Of a DNA stretch of 64,000 nucleotides, positions 52,881 to 61,284 are shown one piece after another (position 1 is the first letter of the stretch; each line of letters opens with the position of its first letter). The translations under genes were made by a program, and so were the position numbers. The notes under the pieces are model-generated. The model ran no database searches. It had not been told where the DNA came from and saw nothing but the letters and a program-made list of their open reading frames with translations. This stretch comes from JAWKXU01 sp020446465 (GTDB lineage Bacteria; Pseudomonadota; Alphaproteobacteria; Sphingomonadales; Sphingomonadaceae). The stretch spans positions 310,001-374,000 of the forward strand of contig JAWKXU010000003.1 of the NCBI GenBank assembly GCA_041396845.1, in the 5' to 3' direction.

Positions 52881-52883
52881 GGA

Positions 52884-53351
52884 TCAGCCCTCGGCCTGTT
52901 CCTCGCCAGCCTGTTCGGCCGGAGCTTCGTCTGCTGCGGGTGCTTCCTCAGCCGCGACTTCTTCAGCAGGCGCATTGGCTTCAGCGTCGGCAGCCTTGGC
53001 AGCTTCTTCAGCTTCAGCGAGCTTGGTAGCTTTTTCCTCGGCGCGTTCCTTGGCCTTTTCGCCCGGCTCAGCCTTCTGCGGGTTGTTGCGCGCTGCACGC
53101 TCACGAATACCGGCAACGTCAAGGAAACGAGCCACGCGGTCGCTCGGCTGTGCGCCAACGCCCAGCCAATAACGGACGCGATCTTCGTTCAGCTTCACGC
53201 GCTCACCACTGTCCTTGGCCAGCAGTGGATTGTAAATGCCGATCTGCTCCAGATACTTGCCGTCACGCGGCGAGCGGGAATCCGAAACCACGATGCGGTA
53301 GTAGGGGCGCTTCTTCGCACCGCCGCGCGAAAGCCTGATTGCAATTGCCAT
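52884..53351 (-). CDS. rpsP: Ribosomal protein S16 with long acidic tail
   Basis: A 155-residue S16. MAIAIRLSRGGAKKRPYYRIVVSDSRSPRDGKYLEQIGIYNPL is the complete conserved start, and DRVRYWLGVGAQPSDRV follows. The usual length is about 80-90; here about 60 extra residues rich in Ala and Glu follow (residues 95-155). It heads the rpsP-rimM-trmD-rplS operon, 33 bases after ffh. Confidence 0.96.
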   Translation of the reverse strand: MAIAIRLSRGGAKKRPYYRIVVSDSRSPRDGKYLEQIGIYNPLLAKDSGERVKLNEDRVRYWLGVGAQPSDRVARFLDVAGIRERAARNNPQKAEPGEKAKERAEEKATKLAEAEEAAKAADAEANAPAEEVAAEEAPAADEAPAEQAGEEQAEG

Positions 53352-53384
53352 AATGTATTACCTTTCAATCAAAACTGTCTGAAA

Positions 53385-54863
53385 TCACTTTTTGTTCAAT
53401 AAATTCTGCAAATCGGGCGGAAGGCTTCCGGCACCACTGCCAAGACCAGGCAGCGACGGTCCGCCACCACCCATTCCACCAGCGGCACCACCGCCAAGAC
53501 CCGGCATGGCGGCATCCAGCCCGCCTTTGCCGAACATCGCAGCCAGCCCTTTCAGGCCGCCCATTTTCTTGATCTGCTTCATCGCGCGGCCCATCTCCTG
53601 ATGCATTTTCAGGAGCTTGTTGATGTCCTGCACCTGCGTGCCGGACCCGGCTGCAATGCGCCGCTTGCGCTTGGCATTGAGCACTGCCGGATTGCCGCGT
53701 TCTTTCGGCGTCATCGAACCGATGATCGCATCCATGTGGACGAGCAGCTTGTCATCCATGCCGCTGGCCTGCATCGCCGCCTTGGCCTTTTTCATGCCCG
53801 GCATCATGCCTGCCAACATGCCAAGCCCGCCCATGTTCTGCATTTGCCGCAACTGGGTGCGAAGGTCGTTCATGTCGAACTGCCCCTTCATCATCCGTTC
53901 GGCGAGTTTTTCAGCTTCTTCCTTCTCGACGACCTGCGCCGCCTTTTCGACCAGCGAGACAACATCGCCCATGCCGAGAATCCGGCTGGCCACACGGCCG
54001 GGATGGAATGGCTCGATCGCGTCGATCTTTTCGCCAGTCCCGGCAAACTTGATCGGTTTGCCTGTCACCGCGCGCATGGAAAGCGCCGCACCGCCGCGCG
54101 CATCACCATCCATCCGGGTCAGCACAACGCCAGTCAGGTCAACTTCGCCCGAAAAGCTCTGCGCGACATTCACCGCATCCTGTCCGGTGAGCGAATCGAC
54201 CACCAGCAGCGTTTCCTTTGGAGCAGAAACGCTCGCCACGGCCTTCATTTCGGCCATCAGCGCATCATCAACGTGGAGACGGCCCGCCGTATCGAGCAGC
54301 AACACGTCAATCGCCTGCAATTTGGCCGATTGCAGCGCGCGCGTGGCAATATCGACCGGCTGCTGACCCGCGATGATCGGCAAAGTGGCAACGCCTGCCT
54401 GTTCGCCCAGAACGGCAAGCTGTTCCTGCGCGGCCGGACGATTGACGTCGAGCGAGGCCATCATGACCTTTTTGCCGTCCTTGTCTTTCAACCGCTTGGC
54501 AAGTTTGGCCGTGGTCGTCGTCTTGCCCGAACCTTGCAGGCCGACCATCATCACAACGACAGGGGGCGCAGCTTGTAAATCCAGTCCGACGGTTTCTTCG
54601 CCGCCCAGCATTTCGACCAGCTCGTCATTGACGATCTTGACGACCTGCTGCCCCGGCGTAACCGACTTCAGAACGCTTTGGCCGACAGCCTTTTCAGTGA
54701 CGCTGTCGATGAAACGGCGCACGACCGGCAAGGCGACGTCCGCTTCCAGCAGAGCAATGCGAACCTCGCGCATGGCGGCGCGGACATCGTCCTCTTTCAG
54801 CGCGCCGCGGCCGCGCAGCCGATCGAACACACCGCCAAGGCGATCTGACAGGGTATCGAACAT
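53385..54863 (-). CDS. ffh: Signal recognition particle protein Ffh
   Basis: A 492-residue Ffh that with 4.5S RNA brings membrane-protein ribosomes to FtsY. It has an N domain helix bundle, then the G domain with GLQGSGKTTTTAKLA, the DVNRPAAQEQL insert, DTAGRLHVD and TRMDGDARGG. The methionine-rich M domain follows (MKGQFDMNDLRTQLRQMQNMGGLGMLAGMMPG, in part). The end is glycine-rich. The start at 54863 (MFDTLSDRLGG) is the family one. It probably leads a transcript running into rpsP. Confidence 0.98.
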   Translation of the reverse strand: MFDTLSDRLGGVFDRLRGRGALKEDDVRAAMREVRIALLEADVALPVVRRFIDSVTEKAVGQSVLKSVTPGQQVVKIVNDELVEMLGGEETVGLDLQAAPPVVVMMVGLQGSGKTTTTAKLAKRLKDKDGKKVMMASLDVNRPAAQEQLAVLGEQAGVATLPIIAGQQPVDIATRALQSAKLQAIDVLLLDTAGRLHVDDALMAEMKAVASVSAPKETLLVVDSLTGQDAVNVAQSFSGEVDLTGVVLTRMDGDARGGAALSMRAVTGKPIKFAGTGEKIDAIEPFHPGRVASRILGMGDVVSLVEKAAQVVEKEEAEKLAERMMKGQFDMNDLRTQLRQMQNMGGLGMLAGMMPGMKKAKAAMQASGMDDKLLVHMDAIIGSMTPKERGNPAVLNAKRKRRIAAGSGTQVQDINKLLKMHQEMGRAMKQIKKMGGLKGLAAMFGKGGLDAAMPGLGGGAAGGMGGGGPSLPGLGSGAGSLPPDLQNLLNKK

Positions 54864-55039
54864 CGGCCACATACCTTCCCGGCGGGCGATCCGCCCCGGT
54901 TAGAGACAAGACCCGCCAAACGCGAAAAACGCCGGCGGACGAAACCTCGTCGGCCAGCGTGCGAATTCCATAATCAGAACCCGACTTGATCTACAATTCC
55001 TACCACTTCCCGCCCTCGATCGGCAAGCAAGTGAAAGGA

Positions 55040-55115
<76 letters not shown>

Positions 55116-55277
55116 GAAAATCCTGAATTTGCGCGAGTTTCCCCGACAAACTCCATAATCCAAAGCACTCTTTGGGAAGAGCGCCCGGTCCAGCCTCGCG
55201 GCCAAGGACGCCGCCTCTAGTGGGGCATCCCCGGCTTGGCAAGAGGGATTTTCATCCCCGCTTGCCCGCCAGTGCAA

Positions 55278-55601
55278 TCAGTTGTCGTCGTCGTCGTCCT
55301 TGGCAGGGCCAACGCCCAGATCATCATCACCGCCAAGGTCAACATCGTTATCCGGCGAATCGCCGTCATCATCAACGTCGATGTCCAGATCATCATCGGC
55401 AAGGTCGGAATCTTCCTGGCCCTGATCCTTCTTCTTGGCAACTTCCTCGAACGGGATTGGCTGCTTGGATTTCAGCACCGGTTCGGGATACCATTTTTCC
55501 CCGCATTCGATGCAGGTTACAGGCTCTTCGCTTCCCAGGTCATAAAACCGGGTGCCGCATTTCGGGCAGGAACGCTTCGTGCCCCATTCTGGCTTAACCA
55601 T
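55278..55601 (-). CDS. TIGR02300/FYDLN-acid domain protein
   Basis: A 107-residue protein. A four-cysteine zinc ribbon (SCPKCGTRFYDL and VTCIECGEKW) is followed by a tail made almost wholly of Asp, Gly and Pro from about residue 60 to the end. This is the TIGR02300 family, known mainly from alphaproteobacteria and without an assigned function. The CxxC pairs suggest RNA or protein binding by analogy with other zinc ribbons, but this is a guess. It is divergent from aroA. Confidence 0.88.
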   Translation of the reverse strand: MVKPEWGTKRSCPKCGTRFYDLGSEEPVTCIECGEKWYPEPVLKSKQPIPFEEVAKKKDQGQEDSDLADDDLDIDVDDDGDSPDNDVDLGGDDDLGVGPAKDDDDDN

Positions 55602-55814
55602 CGAATATCCTCAATCTCGCCAACCAGAATTACATGGCTGGCACGCGTGAAACACTATGCCGTAAAATCTCCGTCAGCCGGAGCGCGGCGCGCGCCTTGC
55701 CATAGCAGGCAGGCGCTGTCAAAAGCCGCGCGCGAAAGAGGCACCCTCGCACACGCGAACCATGCCTTTACCAAACAAGGACAAGACCGCTTGCAAGCCA
55801 CCGATCCCACTGCA

Positions 55815-57140
55815 ATGCATCCCCGGCGTTTTGTCGCCTCTGGCCCTTTGCGCGGAACAATCCGGGTGCCGGGCGACAAATCCATCAGCCACCGGGCGAT
55901 TATGCTGTCCGCCCTTGCCGTGGGTGAAAGCCGCATCACCGGCCTGCTCGAAGGGGAAGACGTGCTTTCCACCGCTGCTGCCATGCGGGCAATGGGGGCG
56001 CAAGTTGAGCGCACAGGCGAAGGCGAATGGCGCGTGAACGGTGTTGGTGTCGGGGCGCTCTTGCAGCCTGGACAAGCGCTCGACATGGGCAATTCCGGCA
56101 CATCAACCCGGCTTTTGATGGGCCTTGTCGCCAGCCATCCGATCACCGCAACGTTCATCGGCGATGCAAGCCTTTCAAAGCGTCCGATGGGCCGCGTGAT
56201 GGAACCGCTGGCGCAAATGGGCGCCGAGTTTACGGCCAGCGATGGTGGAACCCTGCCGCTTATGGTGCGCGGCGCGCAACCTGCCGTGCCGATCGAATAC
56301 CGCCTGCCGGTCGCCAGCGCGCAAGTCAAAAGCGCGGTATTGCTGGCCGGTCTCAACACCCGCGGGATCACGACCGTTATCGAACCCGTGCCCACCCGCG
56401 ATCATTCCGAACGTATGTTGCGCGGATTTGGGGCAGACCTGACAGTCGAGGAAAATGGCGGAGAGCGGATCATCAGGATTCGTGGCGAGGCGGACCTGTC
56501 ACCGCAGCAGATCGTGGTGCCGGGTGACCCCTCCTCCGCGGCATTCTTCGTTGTGGCAGCCCTACTGGCGGGCGGAAGCGATTGCGTGATCGAAAATGTC
56601 GGCCTCAACCCTACGCGCGCCGCGTTGTTCACAGTGCTGCGCCAGATGGGCGGACAGATCGAGGAACTCAACCGGCGCGAAGTGGGCGGCGAACCTGTGG
56701 CAGACTTACGGGTGCGCCACTCCGCGCTATCCGGCATTGAAGTTGACCCGGCGCTAGCCCCGGCCATGATTGACGAGTTTCCCGTGCTGTTCGTTGCCGC
56801 CTCGCTTGCCAGCGGGCGCACCGTGACAACCGGGCTGGAAGAACTGCGCGTCAAGGAATCGGACAGGTTAGCTGTCATGGCTTCCGCCCTCACCGCTGCT
56901 GGTGCGCGCGTAGAAGAGCGCGAAGACGGGCTAGTGATAGAAGGAACCGGCGGCGATCCACTGCCCGGCACATCCACAGACAGAGCACCTGTCGCAACGC
57001 ACCTTGACCACCGCATCGCCATGTCGATGGCCGTGGCGGGCCTTGTCAGCCGCGATGGCGTGGAGGTGGATGACACTCGCCCTATTGCCACCAGCTTTCC
57101 CAATTTCATCGCCTTGCTCGAAAGCCTGACAGAACAATGA
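55815..57140 (+). CDS. aroA: 5-enolpyruvylshikimate-3-phosphate synthase, CP4-like class
   Basis: A 441-residue EPSP synthase of the shikimate pathway. GDKSISHRAIML, GDASLSKRPMGRVMEPL, SAQVKSAVLLAGLNT, TTVIEPVPTRDHSERML and ELRVKESDRL are shared with the well-known CP4-type (class II) enzyme. At the position where CP4 has GNAATG, this protein reads GNSGTS, so the Ala linked to weak inhibitor binding in CP4 is Gly here. The start at 55815 is preferred; the frame is open upstream, and TTG at 55791 is possible. The stop codon overlaps the next gene by four bases. Confidence 0.96.
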   Translation: MHPRRFVASGPLRGTIRVPGDKSISHRAIMLSALAVGESRITGLLEGEDVLSTAAAMRAMGAQVERTGEGEWRVNGVGVGALLQPGQALDMGNSGTSTRLLMGLVASHPITATFIGDASLSKRPMGRVMEPLAQMGAEFTASDGGTLPLMVRGAQPAVPIEYRLPVASAQVKSAVLLAGLNTRGITTVIEPVPTRDHSERMLRGFGADLTVEENGGERIIRIRGEADLSPQQIVVPGDPSSAAFFVVAALLAGGSDCVIENVGLNPTRAALFTVLRQMGGQIEELNRREVGGEPVADLRVRHSALSGIEVDPALAPAMIDEFPVLFVAASLASGRTVTTGLEELRVKESDRLAVMASALTAAGARVEEREDGLVIEGTGGDPLPGTSTDRAPVATHLDHRIAMSMAVAGLVSRDGVEVDDTRPIATSFPNFIALLESLTEQ

Positions 57141-57406
57141 TGGACGGATTCGACTGGCCTACTTTCGTGGGGTTCATAGGCATGGCCTGCATTATTGCGG
57201 CCTATGCCTATCTGACACTGATCGTGGAGCCGAACCCCTTTGTGCTGCACGGCACCAACCTCGCCGGCGCGGCGCTGCTGACGGTGTCGCTGATCTATCA
57301 CATGAACTGGCCAAGCCTCGTGCTTGAAGGGTTCTGGTCCGCCATTGCGCTGTTCGGTCTGGGCAAGGCGCTCGCCAACAGGAAACGGAAGGCCCGCCAA
57401 CCATGA
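57137..57406 (+). CDS. Small membrane protein, CBU_0592-like
   Basis: An 89-residue protein with three hydrophobic segments (about residues 10-29, 36-54 and 59-76) and a basic C-terminus. YLTLIVEPNPFVLHGTNLAGAALLTVSLIYHMNWPSLVLEGFW resembles the small CBU_0592-type membrane proteins of unknown function. It overlaps aroA and cmk by four bases at each end (ATGA), so it is translated with them. The position between a cytoplasmic shikimate enzyme and a nucleotide kinase gives no clue to its job. Confidence 0.7.
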   Translation: MMDGFDWPTFVGFIGMACIIAAYAYLTLIVEPNPFVLHGTNLAGAALLTVSLIYHMNWPSLVLEGFWSAIALFGLGKALANRKRKARQP

Positions 57407-58014
57407 TTATCGCCGTCGATGGCCCCACAGCATCGGGTAAAGGCACGATTGCCAAGGCGCTGGCTGCCCATTTCGGCTTGCCGCATCTCGATACCGGGTT
57501 GCTTTACCGCGCGGTGGGAAAGCATGTCGTGAACATGGGCGGCGATGTGAACAACCCGGACGATGCGCTGGCCGGATGTGGTTTTCCTGAAAGCCTGCTC
57601 ACCGATCCTGACCTTCGCAGCGAAGCAACCGGCGGATTGGCGAGCCGGGTTTCCATTCATCCGCAAGTGCGCGCCGCCCTGCTCGAACGCCAACGCGCCT
57701 TCGCAACCCAGCCCGGTGGCGCTGTGCTGGACGGGCGCGACATCGGCACCGTGATAGCGCCCGATGCGGACGTAAAGCTGTTCGTCACAGCCAGCATCGA
57801 AGCGCGGGCGTTGCGGCGCTGGACCGAAATGGCAGAGCGCGGCGAAACCCACACTCTTGCCGAAATCGAAGACGATCTGCGCCGGCGCGATCATCGCGAT
57901 ATAACTCGCAAGGACGCCCCGCTTATCGCCGCAGACGACGCGATCATTATCGATACGTCGGAACTGGACCGCGATGCAGCAATTGCAGCGGCAATTGCAG
58001 CGACACAGCGCTGA
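57403..58014 (+). CDS. cmk: Cytidylate kinase
   Basis: A 203-residue Cmk that phosphorylates CMP and dCMP. P-loop GPTASGKGT, LDTGLLYRAVG, the DGRDIGTVIAPDADVK block and DDLRRRDHRD are all present. It overlaps the small membrane protein gene and precedes rpsA, a very common bacterial order. Confidence 0.97.
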   Translation: MIIAVDGPTASGKGTIAKALAAHFGLPHLDTGLLYRAVGKHVVNMGGDVNNPDDALAGCGFPESLLTDPDLRSEATGGLASRVSIHPQVRAALLERQRAFATQPGGAVLDGRDIGTVIAPDADVKLFVTASIEARALRRWTEMAERGETHTLAEIEDDLRRRDHRDITRKDAPLIAADDAIIIDTSELDRDAAIAAAIAATQR

Positions 58015-58093
58015 CACACGAATCGGGCGCGATCAGACGATCGCTTGCCCGCATTTCCCTTGCTTTTCGACAGGATCTGGCCTAGGCGCGCGA

Positions 58094-58111
58094 CCGTCCG
58101 ACGGACGTTTT
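58094..58111 (+). terminator. Short hairpin with T4 between cmk and rpsA
   Basis: CGTCC (58095-58099) and GGACG (58103-58107) form a 5-pair stem with a GAC loop, followed by TTTT. It is weak but well placed to end the aroA-cmk transcript partly. Confidence 0.4.
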
Positions 58112-58131
58112 CCCGAACGCCTTGCAGGAAC

Positions 58132-58150
58132 GTGGCGCAATGTGCGCCAC
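58132..58150 (+). promoter_or_regulatory. Perfect hairpin in the rpsA leader
   Basis: GTGGCGCA and TGCGCCAC form an 8-pair stem with an ATG loop. No T-run follows, so it may be a leader structure rather than a terminator. Confidence 0.45.
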
Positions 58151-58213
58151 CTGCACATATTGGGATAACAGCCCGAAGGATGCTGCGCATGGCATTCGGC
58201 CCGCGCGGTAGTT

Positions 58214-58248
58214 CGGCCAAAAGACCAGCGGAAACAACCGCTTGGCCG
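58214..58248 (+). promoter_or_regulatory. Bulged hairpin just before rpsA
   Basis: CGGCCA (58214-58219) pairs with TGGCCG (58243-58248), and AGCGG (58227-58231) pairs with CCGCT (58238-58242) across a 6-base loop; a 7-base bulge lies on the 5' side. It ends 27 bases before the rpsA start and could be a site for S1 autocontrol, which is inferred from what is known of S1 in other bacteria. Confidence 0.4.
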
Positions 58249-58275
58249 GAAAATGTAATTTGGGAAATTGACTAT

Positions 58276-59982
58276 ATGGCCACTGCGGCAAACCCGACAC
58301 GCGCCGATTTCGAGGCGCTTCTTAACGAACAACTTGGTGGTGCAGATGATGGCGGATTCGAAGGCCGCGTCGTCAAGGGCACTGTCACCGGCATCGAAAA
58401 CGACAAAGTCATCATCGACGTTGGCCTCAAAAGCGAAGGCCGCGTTTCGCTGCGTGAATTCCAGCACGGCGATCAGGATGGCAACATCAAGGTCGGTGAC
58501 GAGGTCGAAGTGTTCGTCGATCGTGTCGAAAATGCCGATGGCGAAGCGATGCTCAGCCGCGACCGCGCACGCCGCGAAGCCGCATGGGACAAGCTTGAAA
58601 ACGAATTTGGCGAAGGCAAGCGCGTCGAAGGCCGCATCTTCGGCCGCGTCAAGGGTGGCTTTACGGTCGATCTTGATGGCGCTGTTGCCTTCCTCCCCGG
58701 CAGCCAGGTCGATATTCGCCCCGTGCGCGATGTCGCTCCGCTGATGGACATGCCGCAGCCCTTCCAGATCCTCAAGATGGACCGTCGTCGCGGCAATATC
58801 GTTGTTTCGCGCCGCGCCGTTCTTGAAGAAACACGCGCCGAACAGCGCAGCGAGCTGATCGAAAAGCTGGCCGAAGGTCAGGTGATCGATGGCGTCGTCA
58901 AGAACATCACCGATTACGGCGCATTCGTGGACCTGGGCGGTATCGATGGCCTGCTCCACGTCACCGACATGAGCTACAAGCGGGTCAACCACCCGAACGA
59001 AGTGATCAACATTGGCGACACCGTCACCGTGCAGATCATCCGCATCAACTCCGATACCCAGCGCATCAGCCTTGGCATGAAGCAGCTTGAAAGCGATCCG
59101 TGGGATGGCGTTGCCGCCAAGTATCCAGTCGGTATCAAGCTCTCCGGCACAGTCACCAACATCACCGAATATGGTGCTTTCGTGGAACTGGAAGCTGGCA
59201 TCGAAGGCCTCGTCCACGTTTCCGAAATGAGCTGGACCAAGAAGAACGTCCACCCCGGCAAGATCGTTTCGACCAGCCAGGAAGTCGAAGTCATGGTGCT
59301 GGAAGTCGATTCCGACAAGCGCCGTATCTCGCTCGGCCTCAAGCAGGCGCAGCGCAATCCGTGGGAAGAGTTCGCAGAAAAGCACCCCGTTGGCTCCACC
59401 GTTTCGGGCGAAGTCAAGAATGCAACCGAGTTCGGCCTGTTCATCGGGCTGGATGGCGACGTGGACGGCATGGTTCACATGTCCGACATCGCGTGGGGCA
59501 TTTCGGGCGAAGACGCGCTGGCGCTCCACCGCAAGGGTGAGCAGGTCGAAGTTGTCGTGCTCGATGTCGACGTCGAAAAGGAACGCATCAGCCTTGGCAT
59601 GAAGCAGCTTGAAAAGGGTGCGCCGACCGCTGCTGGTGCGGCTGCTGGCGGCTCGCTGCGTCGCGGCGAAGTTGTCACTGTCACCGTTCTCGAAGTGCGC
59701 GATGGCGGCCTTGAAGTGCAGGCTGGCGACGATGGCGCCACCGGCTTTATCAAACGTTCCGACCTTGGCCGCGACCGCGACGAACAGCGCCCGGATCGCT
59801 TCCAGACAGGTCAGAAGCTCGATGCAATGGTCACCGGGTTCGATCGTTCCAAGAAGCCGAACTTCTCGGTCAAGGCGCGCCAGATCGCTGAAGAAAAACA
59901 GGCCGTCGAGCAGTATGGTTCGTCCGATTCAGGTGCGTCGCTGGGCGATATCCTGGGCGAAGCGCTCAAACAGAAAGACTAA
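58276..59982 (+). CDS. rpsA: Ribosomal protein S1
   Basis: A 568-residue S1 with six S1 RNA-binding repeats, among them GVVKNITDYGAFVDLGGIDGLLHVTDMSYKRVNHPNE, GTVTNITEYGAFVELEAGIEGLVHVSEMSWTKKNVHPGK and GEVKNATEFGLFIGLDGDVDGMVHMSDIAW (each shown in part). It helps mRNAs bind to the 30S subunit. The start at 58276 is chosen because MATAANPTRADFEALL is the family start; the frame is open upstream to 58045 but not conserved there. A strong terminator follows. Confidence 0.96.
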   Translation: MATAANPTRADFEALLNEQLGGADDGGFEGRVVKGTVTGIENDKVIIDVGLKSEGRVSLREFQHGDQDGNIKVGDEVEVFVDRVENADGEAMLSRDRARREAAWDKLENEFGEGKRVEGRIFGRVKGGFTVDLDGAVAFLPGSQVDIRPVRDVAPLMDMPQPFQILKMDRRRGNIVVSRRAVLEETRAEQRSELIEKLAEGQVIDGVVKNITDYGAFVDLGGIDGLLHVTDMSYKRVNHPNEVINIGDTVTVQIIRINSDTQRISLGMKQLESDPWDGVAAKYPVGIKLSGTVTNITEYGAFVELEAGIEGLVHVSEMSWTKKNVHPGKIVSTSQEVEVMVLEVDSDKRRISLGLKQAQRNPWEEFAEKHPVGSTVSGEVKNATEFGLFIGLDGDVDGMVHMSDIAWGISGEDALALHRKGEQVEVVVLDVDVEKERISLGMKQLEKGAPTAAGAAAGGSLRRGEVVTVTVLEVRDGGLEVQAGDDGATGFIKRSDLGRDRDEQRPDRFQTGQKLDAMVTGFDRSKKPNFSVKARQIAEEKQAVEQYGSSDSGASLGDILGEALKQKD

Positions 59983-60037
59983 CGTCTTCCGCTATTGAAC
60001 CGCGCCCTTTTCAAGTGGTGCGGCCTCAAATGAAATC

Positions 60038-60066
60038 CCCGTCCGGAGCGATCCGGGCGGGTTTTT
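60038..60066 (+). terminator. Intrinsic terminator of rpsA
   Basis: CCCGTCCGG at 60038-60046 pairs with CCGGGCGGG at 60053-60061 (one G-U), followed by TTTTT. Confidence 0.88.
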
Positions 60067-60139
60067 CTTTGGGGAAAACAGAGGACAATTATCCCGGCGT
60101 CGATGGGGAAACCGCAATAACAAATCGGGAGCGACAGCT

Positions 60140-61180
60140 CTAAACCCGCATTTCTCTGGCCAATGCAGCGATGAGTTCCGCCGCTGGAAGCGCACGTGCT
60201 AGTGGTGCGCCCTGCCCAGCCCAATGCGCCCCGAATCCACGTTCTCCGTATGCCTTGGCGGCGCTGTTCAACGCTTTCCCGGCGTCATAGGCTATTGGAT
60301 AGTCAGGAGGGGGCAGGCCAATGCTCTCAGCCATCGCTGTGAATGCATTGCCAAGGCATCGGGCCGGTCGCCCTGAAATAGCCCGCGTCATCGTGGTTCG
60401 CGTAGCAGCAGGGCTGAACAGCCTTGCGCGATAATCATCGTCTGCGCTGCTTTCCGGGCATGCGATGAAGGCCGTTCCCAACTGTGCAGCCCCAGCGCCA
60501 AGATCAAGCGCCGCCCTAACCCCCTGCCCGTCCATGATCCCGCCTGCTGCAATGACAGGTATTTTGCTCTGCCGAACAAGCAGGCGGACCAGTGCGAATG
60601 TTCCAAGGCATGGGTCTGGACCTCCAGGATCGAAGATTCCACGGTGTCCGCCGGCTTCCCACCCCTGAGCAACAACTGCGTCGATACCTGCCCTTTCAGC
60701 CGCGTGGGCTTCATCGGCGTTGGTCACGGTAGCCAGGAGAAAACATCCCGCGTTCTTCAGCGCGCAAATTCTGTCCGCCGACGGCAACCCGAAATGAAAG
60801 CTGACAACCGCTGGACGCATTTCCACAAGAAGTCGCAGCATCTCATCATCTTCTGCAAAGCTCTTGTATATCGCCTGCAAGCGGGACGGCGGCTGGGCAT
60901 TGAACCGCTGGAACGCAGGTGCAAGCGCCGAAAGCCATGCGGACTCACGCTCAGGCATGGCGCGCGCCGGTTTGTGGACGAAGACATTCACGTTAAACGG
61001 TCGCTGCGTCCGGGAACGGACTTCCAACAGCATTGCGCGTGCCTTCGACGGTTCAACCGCGCCGACAGCTATTGAACCGAGCGCTCCAGCATCAGCCACC
61101 GCAGCGGCAAGTGCGGGTGTTGAGACACCTGCCATTGGCGCCTGAACAATCGGCACCGTCAACCTGAGTTGCGCTATCAT
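60140..61180 (-). CDS. Nitronate monooxygenase (2-nitropropane dioxygenase family)
   Basis: A 346-residue FMN-dependent TIM-barrel protein. PIVQAPMAGVSTPALAAAVADAGALGSI, the FNVNVF block, VVSFHFGLP and QGWEAGGHRG match nitronate monooxygenase; the His in the last block is the catalytic base. It oxidises alkyl nitronates such as propionate 3-nitronate. It lies downstream of the F0 operon on the same strand, but a terminator separates them. Confidence 0.88.
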   Translation of the reverse strand: MIAQLRLTVPIVQAPMAGVSTPALAAAVADAGALGSIAVGAVEPSKARAMLLEVRSRTQRPFNVNVFVHKPARAMPERESAWLSALAPAFQRFNAQPPSRLQAIYKSFAEDDEMLRLLVEMRPAVVSFHFGLPSADRICALKNAGCFLLATVTNADEAHAAERAGIDAVVAQGWEAGGHRGIFDPGGPDPCLGTFALVRLLVRQSKIPVIAAGGIMDGQGVRAALDLGAGAAQLGTAFIACPESSADDDYRARLFSPAATRTTMTRAISGRPARCLGNAFTAMAESIGLPPPDYPIAYDAGKALNSAAKAYGERGFGAHWAGQGAPLARALPAAELIAALAREMRV

Positions 61181-61227
61181 TATGCAGCAATGCGCGCCTT
61201 TGAAACGTGCTGCAACGGCGCAGATAC

Positions 61228-61254
61228 AAAAAACCCTCCGTGAATAGCGGAGGG
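61228..61254 (-). terminator. Intrinsic terminator of the F0 ATP synthase operon
   Basis: CCCTCCG at 61234-61240 and CGGAGGG at 61248-61254 form a 7-pair stem with a 7-base loop. The A-run before 61234 reads as TTTTTT after the stem on the minus strand. It lies about 30 bases after the atpF stop. Confidence 0.85.
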
Positions 61255-61284
61255 CCTTTTATAGTCGCAATGTGTTGGTGCTGA

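Noticed and set aside
55236..55814. Long upstream extension of AroA
   Set aside because: It is antisense to the TIGR02300 gene and not conserved; the enzyme begins at 55815 or shortly before.
58045..58275. N-terminal extension of S1
   Set aside because: The sequence is not S1-like and contains the leader hairpins; the family start is at 58276.
58033..59529. A 498-codon open frame on the minus strand
   Set aside because: It is antisense to rpsA and mirrors its repeats; no recognisable protein family.
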